Notes under the pieces: generated by a model
The model's input: only the letters and a program-made list of their open reading frames with translations
The model's database searches: none
What the model was told of the DNA's origin: nothing
In this document: positions 1-8,052 of the stretch, one piece after another
How the letters are laid out: each line of letters opens with the position of its first letter
Position numbering within the stretch: the first letter of the stretch is position 1
Assembly: GCA_021153265.1 (NCBI GenBank)
Contig: JAGKTU010000014.1
Coordinates: forward strand, 1-34,517
DNA: 34,517 bases
Reading direction: 5' to 3'
Source: Clostridia bacterium
GTDB taxonomy: Bacteria > Bacillota > Clostridia > Oscillospirales > Oscillospiraceae
Translations under genes and position numbers: made by a program

Positions 1-446
1 TGGTACTTCTCGGGCAGGGGCAGCAGGGACTTAGACAGCAGGGTGATGGAAGAGGTGCGGACGGAGATCTCGCCGGTCTTGGTCTTGAAGACCTTGCCTT
101 CGCAGCCTAAGATATCGCCGATATCGTTCTTCTTAAACCGGGCATACTCCTCTTCGCCCATCTCGTCAATCTTGACGAAGAGCTGGATACGTCCGGTGGA
201 GTCCTGCAGATCGCAGAACATGACCTTACCCTGTCCGCGCTTGCTCATCAGACGGCCGGCAACCCGGACGGTCTGCTCCTCATAGGCCTCGTAATCGGCC
301 TTGATGGCGGCAGAATCGGCATTGAAATCAAACTTGGTGATCAGGAAGGGATCACGGCCTTCGGCCTGCAGAGCTGCCAGCTTTTCGCGGCGGATCTGGG
401 CCTGCTCGGAAACAGGCAGTTCAGCCTGAGGTACAAACTTTGCCAT
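1..446 (-). CDS. lysS: lysyl-tRNA synthetase, N-terminal part (cut by window edge)
   Basis: This is the first ~148 residues of a class II lysyl-tRNA synthetase, which charges tRNA-Lys in the cytoplasm. The visible part begins MAKFVPQAELPVSEQ and has the helical start (QIRREKLAALQAEGRDPF) followed by the anticodon-binding OB fold (VRVAGRLMSKRGQGK, FCDLQDSTGRIQLF, GDILGCEGKVFKTKTGE). The class II catalytic motifs lie beyond position 1. The ATG at 446 follows greA after only three bases and is preceded by GAGGG about 7 bases upstream, inside the end of greA, so the two genes are very likely translated from one mRNA. The greA-lysS pairing is common in Firmicutes. Lysine specificity rests on the OB-fold sequence and the neighbour. 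AspRS and AsnRS share the fold but start differently. Confidence 0.93.
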   Translation of the reverse strand, partial: MAKFVPQAELPVSEQAQIRREKLAALQAEGRDPFLITKFDFNADSAAIKADYEAYEEQTVRVAGRLMSKRGQGKVMFCDLQDSTGRIQLFVKIDEMGEEEYARFKKNDIGDILGCEGKVFKTKTGEISVRTSSITLLSKSLLPLPEKY

Positions 447-449
447 AGC

Positions 450-926
450 TTAGCCCTCACGGGAGACGCTGACGACCTTCATGGTGAAGGAGCCGGCAGG
501 AGCATTGACGATGAAGGACTCGCCGGCAGCCTTGCCAACCACGGCGCGGCCGAAGGGAGAGTCATCGGAAAGCTTAAACTCCATGGGGTTGGCTTCCTGA
601 GAGCCGGTGATGCGGTAGGCGGTCTGCTTGCCACTGGCATCCTCGACAACTACGGTGCAGCCCAGACCGACACGGCCGGTGGCCTCGTTCTCATCCTCGA
701 TGATAACGGCGTGGGACAGGATGTCCTCGATCTCGGCAATGCGGCCGTAGAGCTTGGCCTGCTCGTTCTTGGCGGCATCGTACTCGGAGTTTTCGGAAAG
801 GTCGCCATAGGAGCGGGCTTCTGCAATCATGGCGGCGATCTCGCGCTCACGGGTGGTCTTCAGGTAGTTCAGTTCCTTCTCCAGATCGGCAAGACGCAGA
901 CTTGTAATTTTATATTCCTTAGCCAT
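450..926 (-). CDS. greA: transcription elongation factor GreA
   Basis: GreA binds in the RNA polymerase secondary channel and stimulates cleavage of backtracked RNA. The protein is 158 residues, the usual GreA length. It has an N-terminal antiparallel coiled coil carrying the conserved tip GDLSENSEYDAAKNEQ (about residues 41-56), with the acidic residues that coordinate the catalytic Mg2+. A C-terminal FKBP-like domain follows (VVGKAAGESFIVNAPAG). The start is the ATG at 926, with AAAGGA 8 bases upstream. A TTG two codons earlier (932) is in frame but sits too close to that site. A near-consensus promoter lies at 970-998. lysS follows three bases after the stop. Confidence 0.95.
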   Translation of the reverse strand: MAKEYKITSLRLADLEKELNYLKTTREREIAAMIAEARSYGDLSENSEYDAAKNEQAKLYGRIAEIEDILSHAVIIEDENEATGRVGLGCTVVVEDASGKQTAYRITGSQEANPMEFKLSDDSPFGRAVVGKAAGESFIVNAPAGSFTMKVVSVSREG

Positions 927-969
927 ATTCAAAAATCCTTTCTAGATAAAAATATCCATAGCTTTACTC

Positions 970-998
970 ATTATAGAAGAAATTTTCTGCCCAGTCAA
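970..998 (-). promoter_or_regulatory. sigma-A promoter for greA-lysS
   Basis: On the minus strand TTGACT (993-998) is followed by a 17-base spacer and a perfect TATAAT (970-975). The predicted start is near 963, giving a leader of about 37 nt before the greA ATG. Confidence 0.85.
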
Positions 999-1023
999 GG
1001 TTTTTTTAATGCTTTATGGGGCA

Positions 1024-1054
1024 AAACAGGGCAGATCTTACCTCCGCCCTGTTT
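1024..1054 (-). terminator. probable terminator after ctpA
   Basis: A perfect 9-bp inverted repeat (AAACAGGGC at 1024-1032, GCCCTGTTT at 1046-1054) lies just beyond the ctpA stop. On the minus strand the stem ends in a short T run (TTTT) and then TGCCCC, so the U-tract is short. The hairpin separates the envelope operon from the greA promoter. Confidence 0.55.
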
Positions 1055-1063
1055 CCTTTGTTA

Positions 1064-2224
1064 TTAAGTGGGGTTCAGCGCCGCGATTGCAGCCTGAATC
1101 TGGGGGTCTTCTGCCGCGGGGAGCTGATTATAGTAGATCAGCGCCTCGGTTTCCTCGTTAACCGCCACCGGGACTTCCGGCGTGATGCCCACACCTTCCA
1201 GACTGACGCCGCCGGGGGTGAAATACTTGCCCACGGACAGGCTCACCGCAGAGCCGTCGGACAGCTCGAAGGTGTTCTGGAAGTGACCCTTGCCGCTGGT
1301 CTGCTCGCCCACGATCACCGCCGCATCATAATCATTCAACGCAGCGGCAAAAAATTCGGCAGCGGAATAGGAATTTCGGTTGACCAGAACTGCCATAGGC
1401 AGATCCAGATATTTGGCATCAGACATCTGTACATCTTCTCTGTCCCGGTAATCCACCGTGCGGAACAGTTCTCCCTTGGGCAGCAGATAATCCAAAATCT
1501 CCACCATTTCAGCGGCGAAGCCGCCGGGGTTGTTGCGTACATCAAAAATGATGGCTGTAGCCCCCTGCTCCACAAGCGAATCGATGGCGGCGATGGTCTC
1601 CTCGGCACACCGGGCATCAAAATTTTCAATGGTAACGAGGCCGATACCGCCGTCCAGCATGGTTCCGGTGGCTACGGTGACGGCTACTTTTTTCCGGGTG
1701 ACCGTGAAGCGCTTCTCTTCACCGTCACGCAGGACCGTCAGCTCCACTTTGGTGTTCTCTTTGCCTTTTACAAGCCCCGCCACACCTTCGGTATCCATTC
1801 CCCGGATATCCTGACCGGCGGCACCGATGAGAATGTCGTCCACCTGAATGCCTGCTTCCCGGGCTGGGCCGTTTGGGGTGACTTCCTTAATGCGGAAACC
1901 CTTGGACTCCTCGTCAAGCTGGATGGTGATGCCCACACCCACATAGGCATTGTCCATCTGCTCCTGATAGGCCTGATATTGGTCCGCCGGGATGTAGTAA
2001 CTCCAGCGGTCAAGGCACTCGACCATGGCAATCGCTGCGGCATCTTCCATTTCCGACACATCCACCTCACCGATGAAGCACTCCCCGATCAGAGTTTCCA
2101 GCTGCACCAGCTTGTTGGCACCTTTGCTGTTCGGTCCAAATGTGATCAGGCAAATCGTGAGTGTAATCGCTGCAGTCAGCAGAACCGTCATCACATAAGA
2201 GAGAATTTTCCAGCATACTTTCAT
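1064..2224 (-). CDS. ctpA: membrane-anchored carboxyl-terminal processing protease (S41 family)
   Basis: This serine protease acts outside the membrane and trims exported proteins. The 386-residue protein has an N-terminal membrane segment or uncleaved signal (about residues 7-29). It then has a PDZ domain (about 93-165, YVGVGITIQLDEESKGF and GPAREAGIQVDDILI) and an S41 catalytic domain (about 190-350). The catalytic dyad is visible as S287 in NSYSAAE and K312 in TSGKG. The ATG at 2224 was chosen because GAGGTG lies 6 bases upstream and the protein then starts MKVCWKILSY. An in-frame start at 2254 falls in a hairpin region. It is the last gene after ftsE-ftsX and two M23 hydrolases. CtpB-like proteases occupy this place in Bacillus, so a role in activating or turning over the hydrolases is a reasonable inference. 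The symbol is by family only. Confidence 0.88.
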   Translation of the reverse strand: MKVCWKILSYVMTVLLTAAITLTICLITFGPNSKGANKLVQLETLIGECFIGEVDVSEMEDAAAIAMVECLDRWSYYIPADQYQAYQEQMDNAYVGVGITIQLDEESKGFRIKEVTPNGPAREAGIQVDDILIGAAGQDIRGMDTEGVAGLVKGKENTKVELTVLRDGEEKRFTVTRKKVAVTVATGTMLDGGIGLVTIENFDARCAEETIAAIDSLVEQGATAIIFDVRNNPGGFAAEMVEILDYLLPKGELFRTVDYRDREDVQMSDAKYLDLPMAVLVNRNSYSAAEFFAAALNDYDAAVIVGEQTSGKGHFQNTFELSDGSAVSLSVGKYFTPGGVSLEGVGITPEVPVAVNEETEALIYYNQLPAAEDPQIQAAIAALNPT

Positions 2225-2249
2225 GGATTTCACCTCGATAGAAATGTAT

Positions 2250-2275
2250 CCCACAGCCCAAAACAGGGCTGTGGG
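2250..2275. repeat. intercistronic 10-bp inverted repeat
   Basis: A perfect 10-bp stem (CCCACAGCCC/GGGCTGTGGG) with a 6-base loop lies between the M23 gene stop (2284) and the ctpA ribosome binding site (2231-2236). No T-run follows on the minus strand, so it is more likely an mRNA processing or stability element, or a weak attenuator, than a full terminator. Confidence 0.6.
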
Positions 2276-2283
2276 AACTTACA

Positions 2284-3669
2284 TTAGCTTAAGTTTACGT
2301 ACTTGGCCGGGTTCACCGCATTGCCATTATAATAGATGGCAAAGTGCAGGTGGGAGCCTGTGGAAATGCCGGTGGAGCCCATATAGCCGATGAGCTGTCC
2401 GTCAGACACTGCCTGTCCCCGTTTGACCACATAGTTGCGCAGATGCAAATAGGAACTGGAGAAACCGTCGCCGTGGTTGATGGTGACGTAGTTGCCGCCG
2501 GAAGAGGAATTTCGGGCGGTGGTGACCACGCCGGCACGGGTGGCATAGATGGGGGTACCCTCAGGGCCTGCCAGATCCACACCCTCATGGTAGGTGGATG
2601 CGCCGGCGGTAGGCTGTTCCCGGTTGCCGAAGGGGCTGGTCAGCTTTCGATAGCTGCACGGACGCAGCCATACGGCTCCGGACCCGGAATTGTTGTTTGA
2701 ATTGTTTCCGCCGGACTCTTCCCCCGCAGACCCGCTATTTGCGCCGGTGGTCGGCTCCGTAGTGGTGTCGGTGTTGGTACCGGTGTTGGTTCCGGTGCTG
2801 TTATTGGTGGAGCCGGTGGTGGGAGGCGCGGTGGTGGCAGGAGGTACGGTAGTGTAAGTCGCCATGTACTCTTCCCACTCTTTGCGCTTGGCCTCGTTAT
2901 ATTCCTTTTCCTTCTGGGCAATCTCCTTGTCCAGTTCGCTTTCCATGGCTTCCAGTTCGCCGTACATAGCTTCCAGCTCGTCACCACGGGTCAGGAGTTC
3001 CTGGATCAGAGCATCGGCTTCCTGCCGCTTGGTCTCCAGATCTTCCTGCAGCTTATCCAGCTCTTCCTTGGAATCTTCCAGTGCCGCTTTTTCCTCAGCC
3101 AGAGATTCCTGCGCATTGGCAACCGCTTCCGCGGCGGCGCTCATCTCTTCCAAGCGGCGGCGGTCAGAGGAGGCAATCTCCTCTACCATATTCAGCCGGT
3201 CCAGAAGATCGGAAAAGCTGTTAGCTTCGAAGAGCACCGCCCAATAGGACAAACCGCCCTCTTCCTCCATAGCCCGGATGCGTTCCCGGTTTTTGATGGT
3301 CAGCTCTTCCAGCGCAGCTTGCGCTTCGTCCAGCTCATCCTGCTTGTCCGCGATCAGCACATTGTAGGCGGCGATTTCCTGATTCACCAAGTCCATCTTG
3401 GCATACATCAGGTTGATCTCCTGATCAATGACATTCTTCTGATTGACGATATTTACGATTTCACTTTCGTTTTCCTTGTACTGTCCCCGAATCTCTTCCA
3501 TCTGGCTTTCCAGCTCAGCCTGCTGGCCTTCCAGCTCTTTGATCTGGTTTTTGATCTCGCTGGAGGACTCGGCGCTGGCTTTCGGCGCATTGTTTGCCAG
3601 AAGACCCATGGCCAAAAGGACACCCAGGATCGCAGCAAACAGGGATATGAACTTTTTACGATCCTTCAT
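2284..3669 (-). CDS. secreted coiled-coil M23 peptidoglycan hydrolase (EnvC/CwlO-like), second copy
   Basis: This 461-residue murein endopeptidase is predicted to be driven by FtsEX. It has a signal peptide ending near ASA (about residue 33), then a long coiled coil (about 34-270) with the conserved block SYWAVLFEANSFSDLLDRLN. A Thr/Asn/Gly/Pro-rich low-complexity linker follows (about 271-333), then a C-terminal LytM/M23 domain. The zinc ligands are visible: H361 and D365 in YHEGVD, and H440/H442 in SHLHF, so the domain should be active. The ATG at 3669 has AGGAGG 5 bases upstream. It starts 17 bases after the stop of a close paralogue (3687-4934). The two share most of the coiled-coil sequence and clearly arose by tandem duplication. 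The linker is much longer here. Confidence 0.9.
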   Translation of the reverse strand: MKDRKKFISLFAAILGVLLAMGLLANNAPKASAESSSEIKNQIKELEGQQAELESQMEEIRGQYKENESEIVNIVNQKNVIDQEINLMYAKMDLVNQEIAAYNVLIADKQDELDEAQAALEELTIKNRERIRAMEEEGGLSYWAVLFEANSFSDLLDRLNMVEEIASSDRRRLEEMSAAAEAVANAQESLAEEKAALEDSKEELDKLQEDLETKRQEADALIQELLTRGDELEAMYGELEAMESELDKEIAQKEKEYNEAKRKEWEEYMATYTTVPPATTAPPTTGSTNNSTGTNTGTNTDTTTEPTTGANSGSAGEESGGNNSNNNSGSGAVWLRPCSYRKLTSPFGNREQPTAGASTYHEGVDLAGPEGTPIYATRAGVVTTARNSSSGGNYVTINHGDGFSSSYLHLRNYVVKRGQAVSDGQLIGYMGSTGISTGSHLHFAIYYNGNAVNPAKYVNLS

Positions 3670-3686
3670 AAACGCCTCCTGTGGGA

Positions 3687-4934
3687 TCAACTGACATATT
3701 TCAACGGATTGACATAGGTGCCATTATAAGCAATTCCAAAATGCAGGTGGGGACCGGTAGAGCCGCCGGTGGAACCCACATAGCCGATGACCTGACCGGC
3801 CTTGACATACTGGCCGGGGCTGACGATGTAATGGGTCATGTGCATATAAACAGACGAGAAACCACCGCCATGGCTGATGGACACATAGTAGCCTGCGCCA
3901 CCGGCCTGGAATGCGGTTCTGGTAACCTTACCGTCCTTAGCAGCATAGATGGGCGTACCCTGAGGGGCTGCCATATCCACGCCCTGATGCATGGTCTCCT
4001 TGCCGGTGATGGGGTGGATACGCATGCCGAAGGGGCTGGTCAGGCGGTAACTCTTCACCGGGCGCACCCAACCGGAGCTGGAGGGGGCCTGATTGCTGGG
4101 GGTGGTATCGCCGCCGGGTTTCGCGCTGGCAGGCACAGAGGTCGCCAGCCATTCCTTATGCTTGGCTTCCTTGTAATCATCCTTCAAGCCTGCGATCTCT
4201 TCCATCAGCTCATCCTGAAGCGCCTCGGATTCATCCAGCATGGCCTGGATCTCTTCACCCTTGGCAGCCAGTTCCACCAGGATCTTGTCCGCCTCTTCCC
4301 GCTTTTTGGTCAGTTCTTCCTCAGTTTCATCCAGCTCCTGGCGAACCAGTTCCAGAGCATCCATTTCCTCGGAAAGCTGCTTCTGGGTCTCGGCAATTTC
4401 CGTCGCAACGGCATTCATCTCGTCCAGACGGCGCTGGTCAGAGGCTGCAATCTCCTGCATCATGTTCATCCGGTCCAAAAGATCGGCAAAACTGTTGGCC
4501 TCGAACAGCACTTCCCAATAAGAAAGGCTGCCCTCCTCCTCCATGGTGCGGATACGCTCCCGGTTTTTCTCGCTCAGCTCTGCCAGACGCGCCTGCGCAT
4601 CTTCCAAGTCCTCTTGCTTGTCCGCGATGAGCTGACCGTAAGCAGAGATCTGGGCGTTGATATTGTCTACTTGGGAATTCAGCAGAGAGATTTCCTGATC
4701 GATCACATCCTTGCGGCTGATCATGTCCTGAATCTCATTCTCGTTGGCTTTGTACTGGCTGCGGATCTCTTTGATCTGCGCCTTCAGGTCAGCATTCTGA
4801 TCTTCCAGTTCGTCGATCTGCTTCTTGATCTCGCTGGAAGACGCCGCATCTGCCTTTCCGGGCATCAGGCAAGATACCAGCAGCAGCGCAAAGACCATCG
4901 CGATAACCTTGATTCCCAGTTTATGTTCTTTCAT
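3687..4934 (-). CDS. secreted coiled-coil M23 peptidoglycan hydrolase (EnvC/CwlO-like), first copy
   Basis: This 415-residue hydrolase sits immediately downstream of ftsX, the position of the FtsEX-controlled hydrolases (CwlO, PcsB, EnvC) in many bacteria. An N-terminal export signal precedes a coiled coil (about 31-262) containing SYWEVLFEANSFADLLDRMN. A short Pro/Ser linker (about 265-288) leads to the LytM/M23 domain. H316 and D320 (MHQGVD) and H396/H398 (PHLHF) are the expected zinc and catalytic residues. The signal could be cleaved at ADA (about residue 30). However, LVSC at 19-22 also fits a lipobox, so this copy may be a lipoprotein while its paralogue is not. The ATG at 4934 has TAGGAG 6 bases upstream. 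Confidence 0.9.
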   Translation of the reverse strand: MKEHKLGIKVIAMVFALLLVSCLMPGKADAASSSEIKKQIDELEDQNADLKAQIKEIRSQYKANENEIQDMISRKDVIDQEISLLNSQVDNINAQISAYGQLIADKQEDLEDAQARLAELSEKNRERIRTMEEEGSLSYWEVLFEANSFADLLDRMNMMQEIAASDQRRLDEMNAVATEIAETQKQLSEEMDALELVRQELDETEEELTKKREEADKILVELAAKGEEIQAMLDESEALQDELMEEIAGLKDDYKEAKHKEWLATSVPASAKPGGDTTPSNQAPSSSGWVRPVKSYRLTSPFGMRIHPITGKETMHQGVDMAAPQGTPIYAAKDGKVTRTAFQAGGAGYYVSISHGGGFSSVYMHMTHYIVSPGQYVKAGQVIGYVGSTGGSTGPHLHFGIAYNGTYVNPLKYVS

Positions 4935-4991
4935 AGTATACTCCTAAGAAAAGGGAAAATAAATGCGAATTTTGTGGTGATAAAAAGTTCC

Positions 4992-5879
4992 TTACACATC
5001 CATGAACTTCCGGATGGATGTCCAGCTGCCCACGATACCGACAAAGAAGCCGGCAGCGCAGAAGGTTGCGATCATGGGGATCAGCAGAGACTGGAATGGC
5101 ACGAAGCTGAACAGCTTCAGGCTGTCCATGGCAGCGATCTTGGCCACCAGTCCGTCGTAGACCACCCACTCCAGACCGAATGCCAGAGCTGCGCCGATCA
5201 TACCCAACGTAAAGCCCTCCACGATGAAGGGAAGCCGGATAAAGCCGTTGGTAGCGCCCACCATCTTCATGATGGCGATCTCATCCTTACGGTCGTACAT
5301 GGCCAGCTTAACGGTATTGGAAATGATCAGCAGGGAGACCACCAGCAGCACCGCAATGACGGCTACGGACACCATTTGCAGGATGTCCTGAATGGTGGAA
5401 AAGCCCTCTGCCAGCTCGTATTCGGCATTGGTCTTGGCCACGCCGGGGATATTCTTGATGATTTCGTCGGTCTGCTTCATCTGGGCGTTATCCATAAGCG
5501 TGACCACATAGCGATGGCGCAGGTCAGATGCCTGCACGCCGCTGAAAGCAGGATCGTCCTGATGGTCGGCAACAAACTTCTTCAGGGCTTCCTCCCGGGG
5601 GACGAAGGTTGCCTGCAAAATATTTTCTATGCCGCTGAGCTGGGTGCCGATGCTTTTGGCCTCGTCCACGGTGAGCGTCTCGTCGATGTAGACCATGATC
5701 TCATTGGTCTGGTTCAGTTCCTCCACCATGATGTCCAGATTGTAGGCCAGAATGGAGAAGCTGCCCACAATGAGAAGACAGGCCACCGTAACGCACACGG
5801 CGGCGAAGGACATGAAACCGTGGAGGAAAATGCCACGGATGCCCTCTTTGATCAGATATCCGATATTATTGAGCTTCAT
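4992..5879 (-). CDS. ftsX: cell division ABC transporter-like permease FtsX
   Basis: FtsX is the membrane half of FtsEX, which uses ATP hydrolysis to activate peptidoglycan hydrolases rather than to transport a substrate. The protein is 295 residues with four membrane segments. One comes near the N-terminus (about 23-46), then a large extracellular domain (about 47-165), then three more (about 168-190, 215-240 and 262-287). The conserved cytoplasmic block IAIMKMVGATNGFIRLPF is present. The start is the ATG at 5879, which overlaps the end of ftsE by 14 bases and has GGAGGAGGAA upstream. An upstream in-frame start at 5903 lies well inside ftsE and has no better site. Overlap with ftsE implies translational coupling. 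Confidence 0.94.
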   Translation of the reverse strand: MKLNNIGYLIKEGIRGIFLHGFMSFAAVCVTVACLLIVGSFSILAYNLDIMVEELNQTNEIMVYIDETLTVDEAKSIGTQLSGIENILQATFVPREEALKKFVADHQDDPAFSGVQASDLRHRYVVTLMDNAQMKQTDEIIKNIPGVAKTNAEYELAEGFSTIQDILQMVSVAVIAVLLVVSLLIISNTVKLAMYDRKDEIAIMKMVGATNGFIRLPFIVEGFTLGMIGAALAFGLEWVVYDGLVAKIAAMDSLKLFSFVPFQSLLIPMIATFCAAGFFVGIVGSWTSIRKFMDV

Positions 5880-6555
5880 TGATTGCTTCCTCCTCCAGTC
5901 CATCGCTTACGATCAGACCCTCGTCCAGAGAGATGACACGGTTGCCAAACTGATTGACCAGGTTCTGGGCGTGGGTAACCACCAGCAGTGTGGTGCCGAG
6001 ATTGTTGATCTCCTGCAGCAGCTCCATGATTTCCAGCGCACGGGCAGGATCCAGGTTACCGGTGGGCTCGTCGGCAATGATCGTGGACGGGTTATTCACC
6101 AGCGCACGGGCAATGGCAAGACGCTGCTGCTCACCACCGGACAGCTCGCCGGGGCGACGGTTGGTCTTATTCTCCAGTCCGACCAGATCCAGCACATAGG
6201 GTACGCGCTCCTTGATCTCGGACTCCTTGGCGCCAATGACGCGCATGGCGAAGGCCACATTCTCATAAACGGTCATATTATCGATCAGGCGGAAATCCTG
6301 GAACACGACGCCGACAGTTCGGCGCAGGAAAGGAATCTCGCGCTTGCGGATCCGCTCCAGAGAATAGCCATTGACATGAACGGTGCCGGAGGTGGGCTTC
6401 AGCTCACCGGTGATCAGCTTGATGATGGTGGACTTACCGGAGCCGGAAGGGCCCACCAGAAACACAAATTCGCCGTCCTCGATCTGCATGGAAACGCCGT
6501 TGAGAGCCTTGTTTCCCTGCTCGTAGGACTTGACTACATCGGTAAATTCAATCAT
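5866..6555 (-). CDS. ftsE: cell division ATP-binding protein FtsE
   Basis: FtsE is the cytoplasmic ATPase partner of FtsX. At 229 residues it has the standard FtsE length. Walker A is GPSGSGKST (residues 35-43), the Q-loop is VVFQDFRL, the signature is LSGGEQQR (about 138-145), Walker B is TIIADEPTGNLD (about 158) and the H-loop is VVTHAQ. The start at 6555 gives MIEFTDVVKSYEQG and has GGAGA 9 bases upstream. An in-frame start 26 codons earlier would add a non-family leader that runs through the promoter's 5' untranslated region. It is the first gene of the envelope operon, with a good promoter at 6622-6650. Confidence 0.95.
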   Translation of the reverse strand: MIEFTDVVKSYEQGNKALNGVSMQIEDGEFVFLVGPSGSGKSTIIKLITGELKPTSGTVHVNGYSLERIRKREIPFLRRTVGVVFQDFRLIDNMTVYENVAFAMRVIGAKESEIKERVPYVLDLVGLENKTNRRPGELSGGEQQRLAIARALVNNPSTIIADEPTGNLDPARALEIMELLQEINNLGTTLLVVTHAQNLVNQFGNRVISLDEGLIVSDGLEEEAINEAQ

Positions 6556-6621
6556 AATTGCATATCTCCAGTCTTGGAAAGTAACGGTAATCTGCTTGAA
6601 TACTTTCCGCAGTGTAACCGA

Positions 6622-6650
6622 ATTGTAACACATTGTAAAAACAAAGTCAA
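6622..6650 (-). promoter_or_regulatory. sigma-A promoter for the ftsE-ftsX-M23-M23-ctpA operon
   Basis: On the minus strand TTGACT (6645-6650), a 17-base spacer and TACAAT (6622-6627) form a near-consensus promoter about 60 bases before the ftsE ATG. Confidence 0.75.
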
Positions 6651-6714
6651 TCCGATTCGGGAAAAAAGACGCAGATTCCGGCGAATTTACAAATATTACA
6701 CAATTGATGCCGCC

Positions 6715-6749
6715 GCAAAAATACGGAGCTGCGGCGTGCGCAGCTCCGT
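6715..6749 (-). terminator. terminator of the CdaR-like regulator gene
   Basis: A perfect 11-bp stem (ACGGAGCTGCG at 6723-6733, CGCAGCTCCGT at 6739-6749) with a 5-base loop lies 14 bases past the regulator stop. On the minus strand it is followed by a T-rich run (ATTTTTG, plus-strand A-run at 6716-6720). Confidence 0.88.
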
Positions 6750-6763
6750 AAAGGAATGCAAAA

Positions 6764-7849
6764 TTACCGTGCCTCGCGGCTGGACAGGTACTTCCGAACC
6801 ATCAGCGCCACCTTGAAGACGATGGCATGGTCGAACTGGCGCAGATCCAGACCGGTGAGCTTCTTGATCTTCTCCAAACGGTAGACCAGAGTGTTGCGGT
6901 GGACGAAGAGTTTCCGGGAGGTCTCGGAGACGTTCAGATTGTTCTCGAAGAACTTGTTAATGGTGAACAGAGTCTCCTGATCCAGAGAATCGATGGAGTT
7001 CTTCTTGAATACCTCGCTGAGGAAAATCTCGCACAGGGTGGTAGGCAGCTGATAGATCAGGCGGCCGATACCCAGATTCTCATAGTTGAGGATGGTGGTC
7101 TCGGTGTCGAAGACCTTGCCCACATCAATAGCGGTCTGGGCTTCCTTATAAGAGTCGGCCAGTTCACGCAGGTGGTCGGCGATGGTGCCGATACCGATGA
7201 CGGTCTTGATCCGCAGCTCATTCTTCAGGGTATCCTCCATGGAAGCGGCCATCTTCTCCAGATCCTCCACGGTGGTAGAACCGCTGATCTGCTTGACCAC
7301 GGCGATATCCGTCTCGTTGATGCTCAGGACGAAATCCTGCAGCTTGTCGGTGAACATATTGGACAGCACGTCCACGGTAGCCACGTCGCTGTGACCGATC
7401 TGGCGGATCAGGAACACGGCGCGGGGGGCATCGGTGGCGAAATGCAGCTCCTTGGCGCGGATGTAAATATCACCGGGCAGGATATTATCCATGATGATAT
7501 TCTTGACGAAGGTACCCCGGTCATGCTTCTCCTCGTAGAAGGACTTGGCGTCATTCAGCGCCACAAAGGCCAGCTGGCAGTAGCCCTTTGCGATCTCGTC
7601 GTCGCCGGTGCAGAACACGGCGTACTCGAAATAGTTGGAATTGCCCACAATCGCCTTGAAGGTCTTCTGTGCGAAGGTCACAATGCTGTCTGCGCTGCCG
7701 ACCTTCAGGGCGGCATCCGGCCAACGCTCGCCCAGCAGGGCCACATCTGTGCAGGAAACCACGCTGCCCTCGGTGTCGATGACGCCGAAGGTGCGGTCAG
7801 AAATCTCTTTTAACTGTACGATAACACTCTGAAAAACACTGTTGGACAT
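6764..7849 (-). CDS. PucR/CdaR-family transcriptional regulator
   Basis: This 361-residue cytoplasmic regulator ends in a PucR-type helix-turn-helix (about residues 293-350: FFENNLNVSETSRKLFVHRN then LVYRLEKIKKLTGLDL). In that fold the motif HRNTLVYRLEKI is diagnostic. The middle (about 160-285) looks like the GGDEF-like domain found in CdaR regulators (KTVIGIGTIADHLRELADSY). The N-terminal ~130 residues (FGVIDTEGSVVSC) look like a sensor domain, but no ligand can be read. The ATG at 7849 has GGGAGG 9 bases upstream. The gene stands alone between its own promoter and terminator, so no target operon is obvious from context. Confidence 0.85.
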   Translation of the reverse strand: MSNSVFQSVIVQLKEISDRTFGVIDTEGSVVSCTDVALLGERWPDAALKVGSADSIVTFAQKTFKAIVGNSNYFEYAVFCTGDDEIAKGYCQLAFVALNDAKSFYEEKHDRGTFVKNIIMDNILPGDIYIRAKELHFATDAPRAVFLIRQIGHSDVATVDVLSNMFTDKLQDFVLSINETDIAVVKQISGSTTVEDLEKMAASMEDTLKNELRIKTVIGIGTIADHLRELADSYKEAQTAIDVGKVFDTETTILNYENLGIGRLIYQLPTTLCEIFLSEVFKKNSIDSLDQETLFTINKFFENNLNVSETSRKLFVHRNTLVYRLEKIKKLTGLDLRQFDHAIVFKVALMVRKYLSSREAR

Positions 7850-7906
7850 TTTGGCATGCCTCCCTAGAATTTTGCATAAAAACGTATTTCACAAAATTGC
7901 TTTATT

Positions 7907-7935
7907 ATTATACAAGGCTTTTGCACAATTTGCAA
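7907..7935 (-). promoter_or_regulatory. sigma-A promoter of the CdaR-like regulator
   Basis: On the minus strand TTGCAA (7930-7935), a 17-base spacer and TATAAT (7907-7912) are present. The -35 is embedded in an inverted repeat TTGCA-N5-TGCAA (7921-7935), and related TTGCA/TGCAA words recur at about 7872-7900 and 7960. This would suit an autoregulatory operator. Confidence 0.75.
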
Positions 7936-8052
7936 GTACCTTTTGACATTTTATTGCAAAATATGATGGGTTTTTTATGAATTATTCCAAGCGAATTTGT
8001 CATATCCTGTTATCGCCTTCCATTTTCATCCAGCAAAATACCCATTTTGCCG

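Noticed and set aside
927..932. TTG as greA start
   Set aside because: It is only two bases from the ribosome binding site. The ATG at 926 has proper spacing and gives the usual GreA N-terminus.
3681..5882. 733-codon open frame on the plus strand
   Set aside because: It is antisense to the M23 and ftsX genes, has His/Gly/Gln-rich composition, no ribosome binding site and no recognisable domain.
8033..8050. Terminator for the RsuA-type gene
   Set aside because: GCAAAAT/ATTTTGC forms a 7-bp stem, but it touches the stop codon region and no T-run follows on the minus strand.
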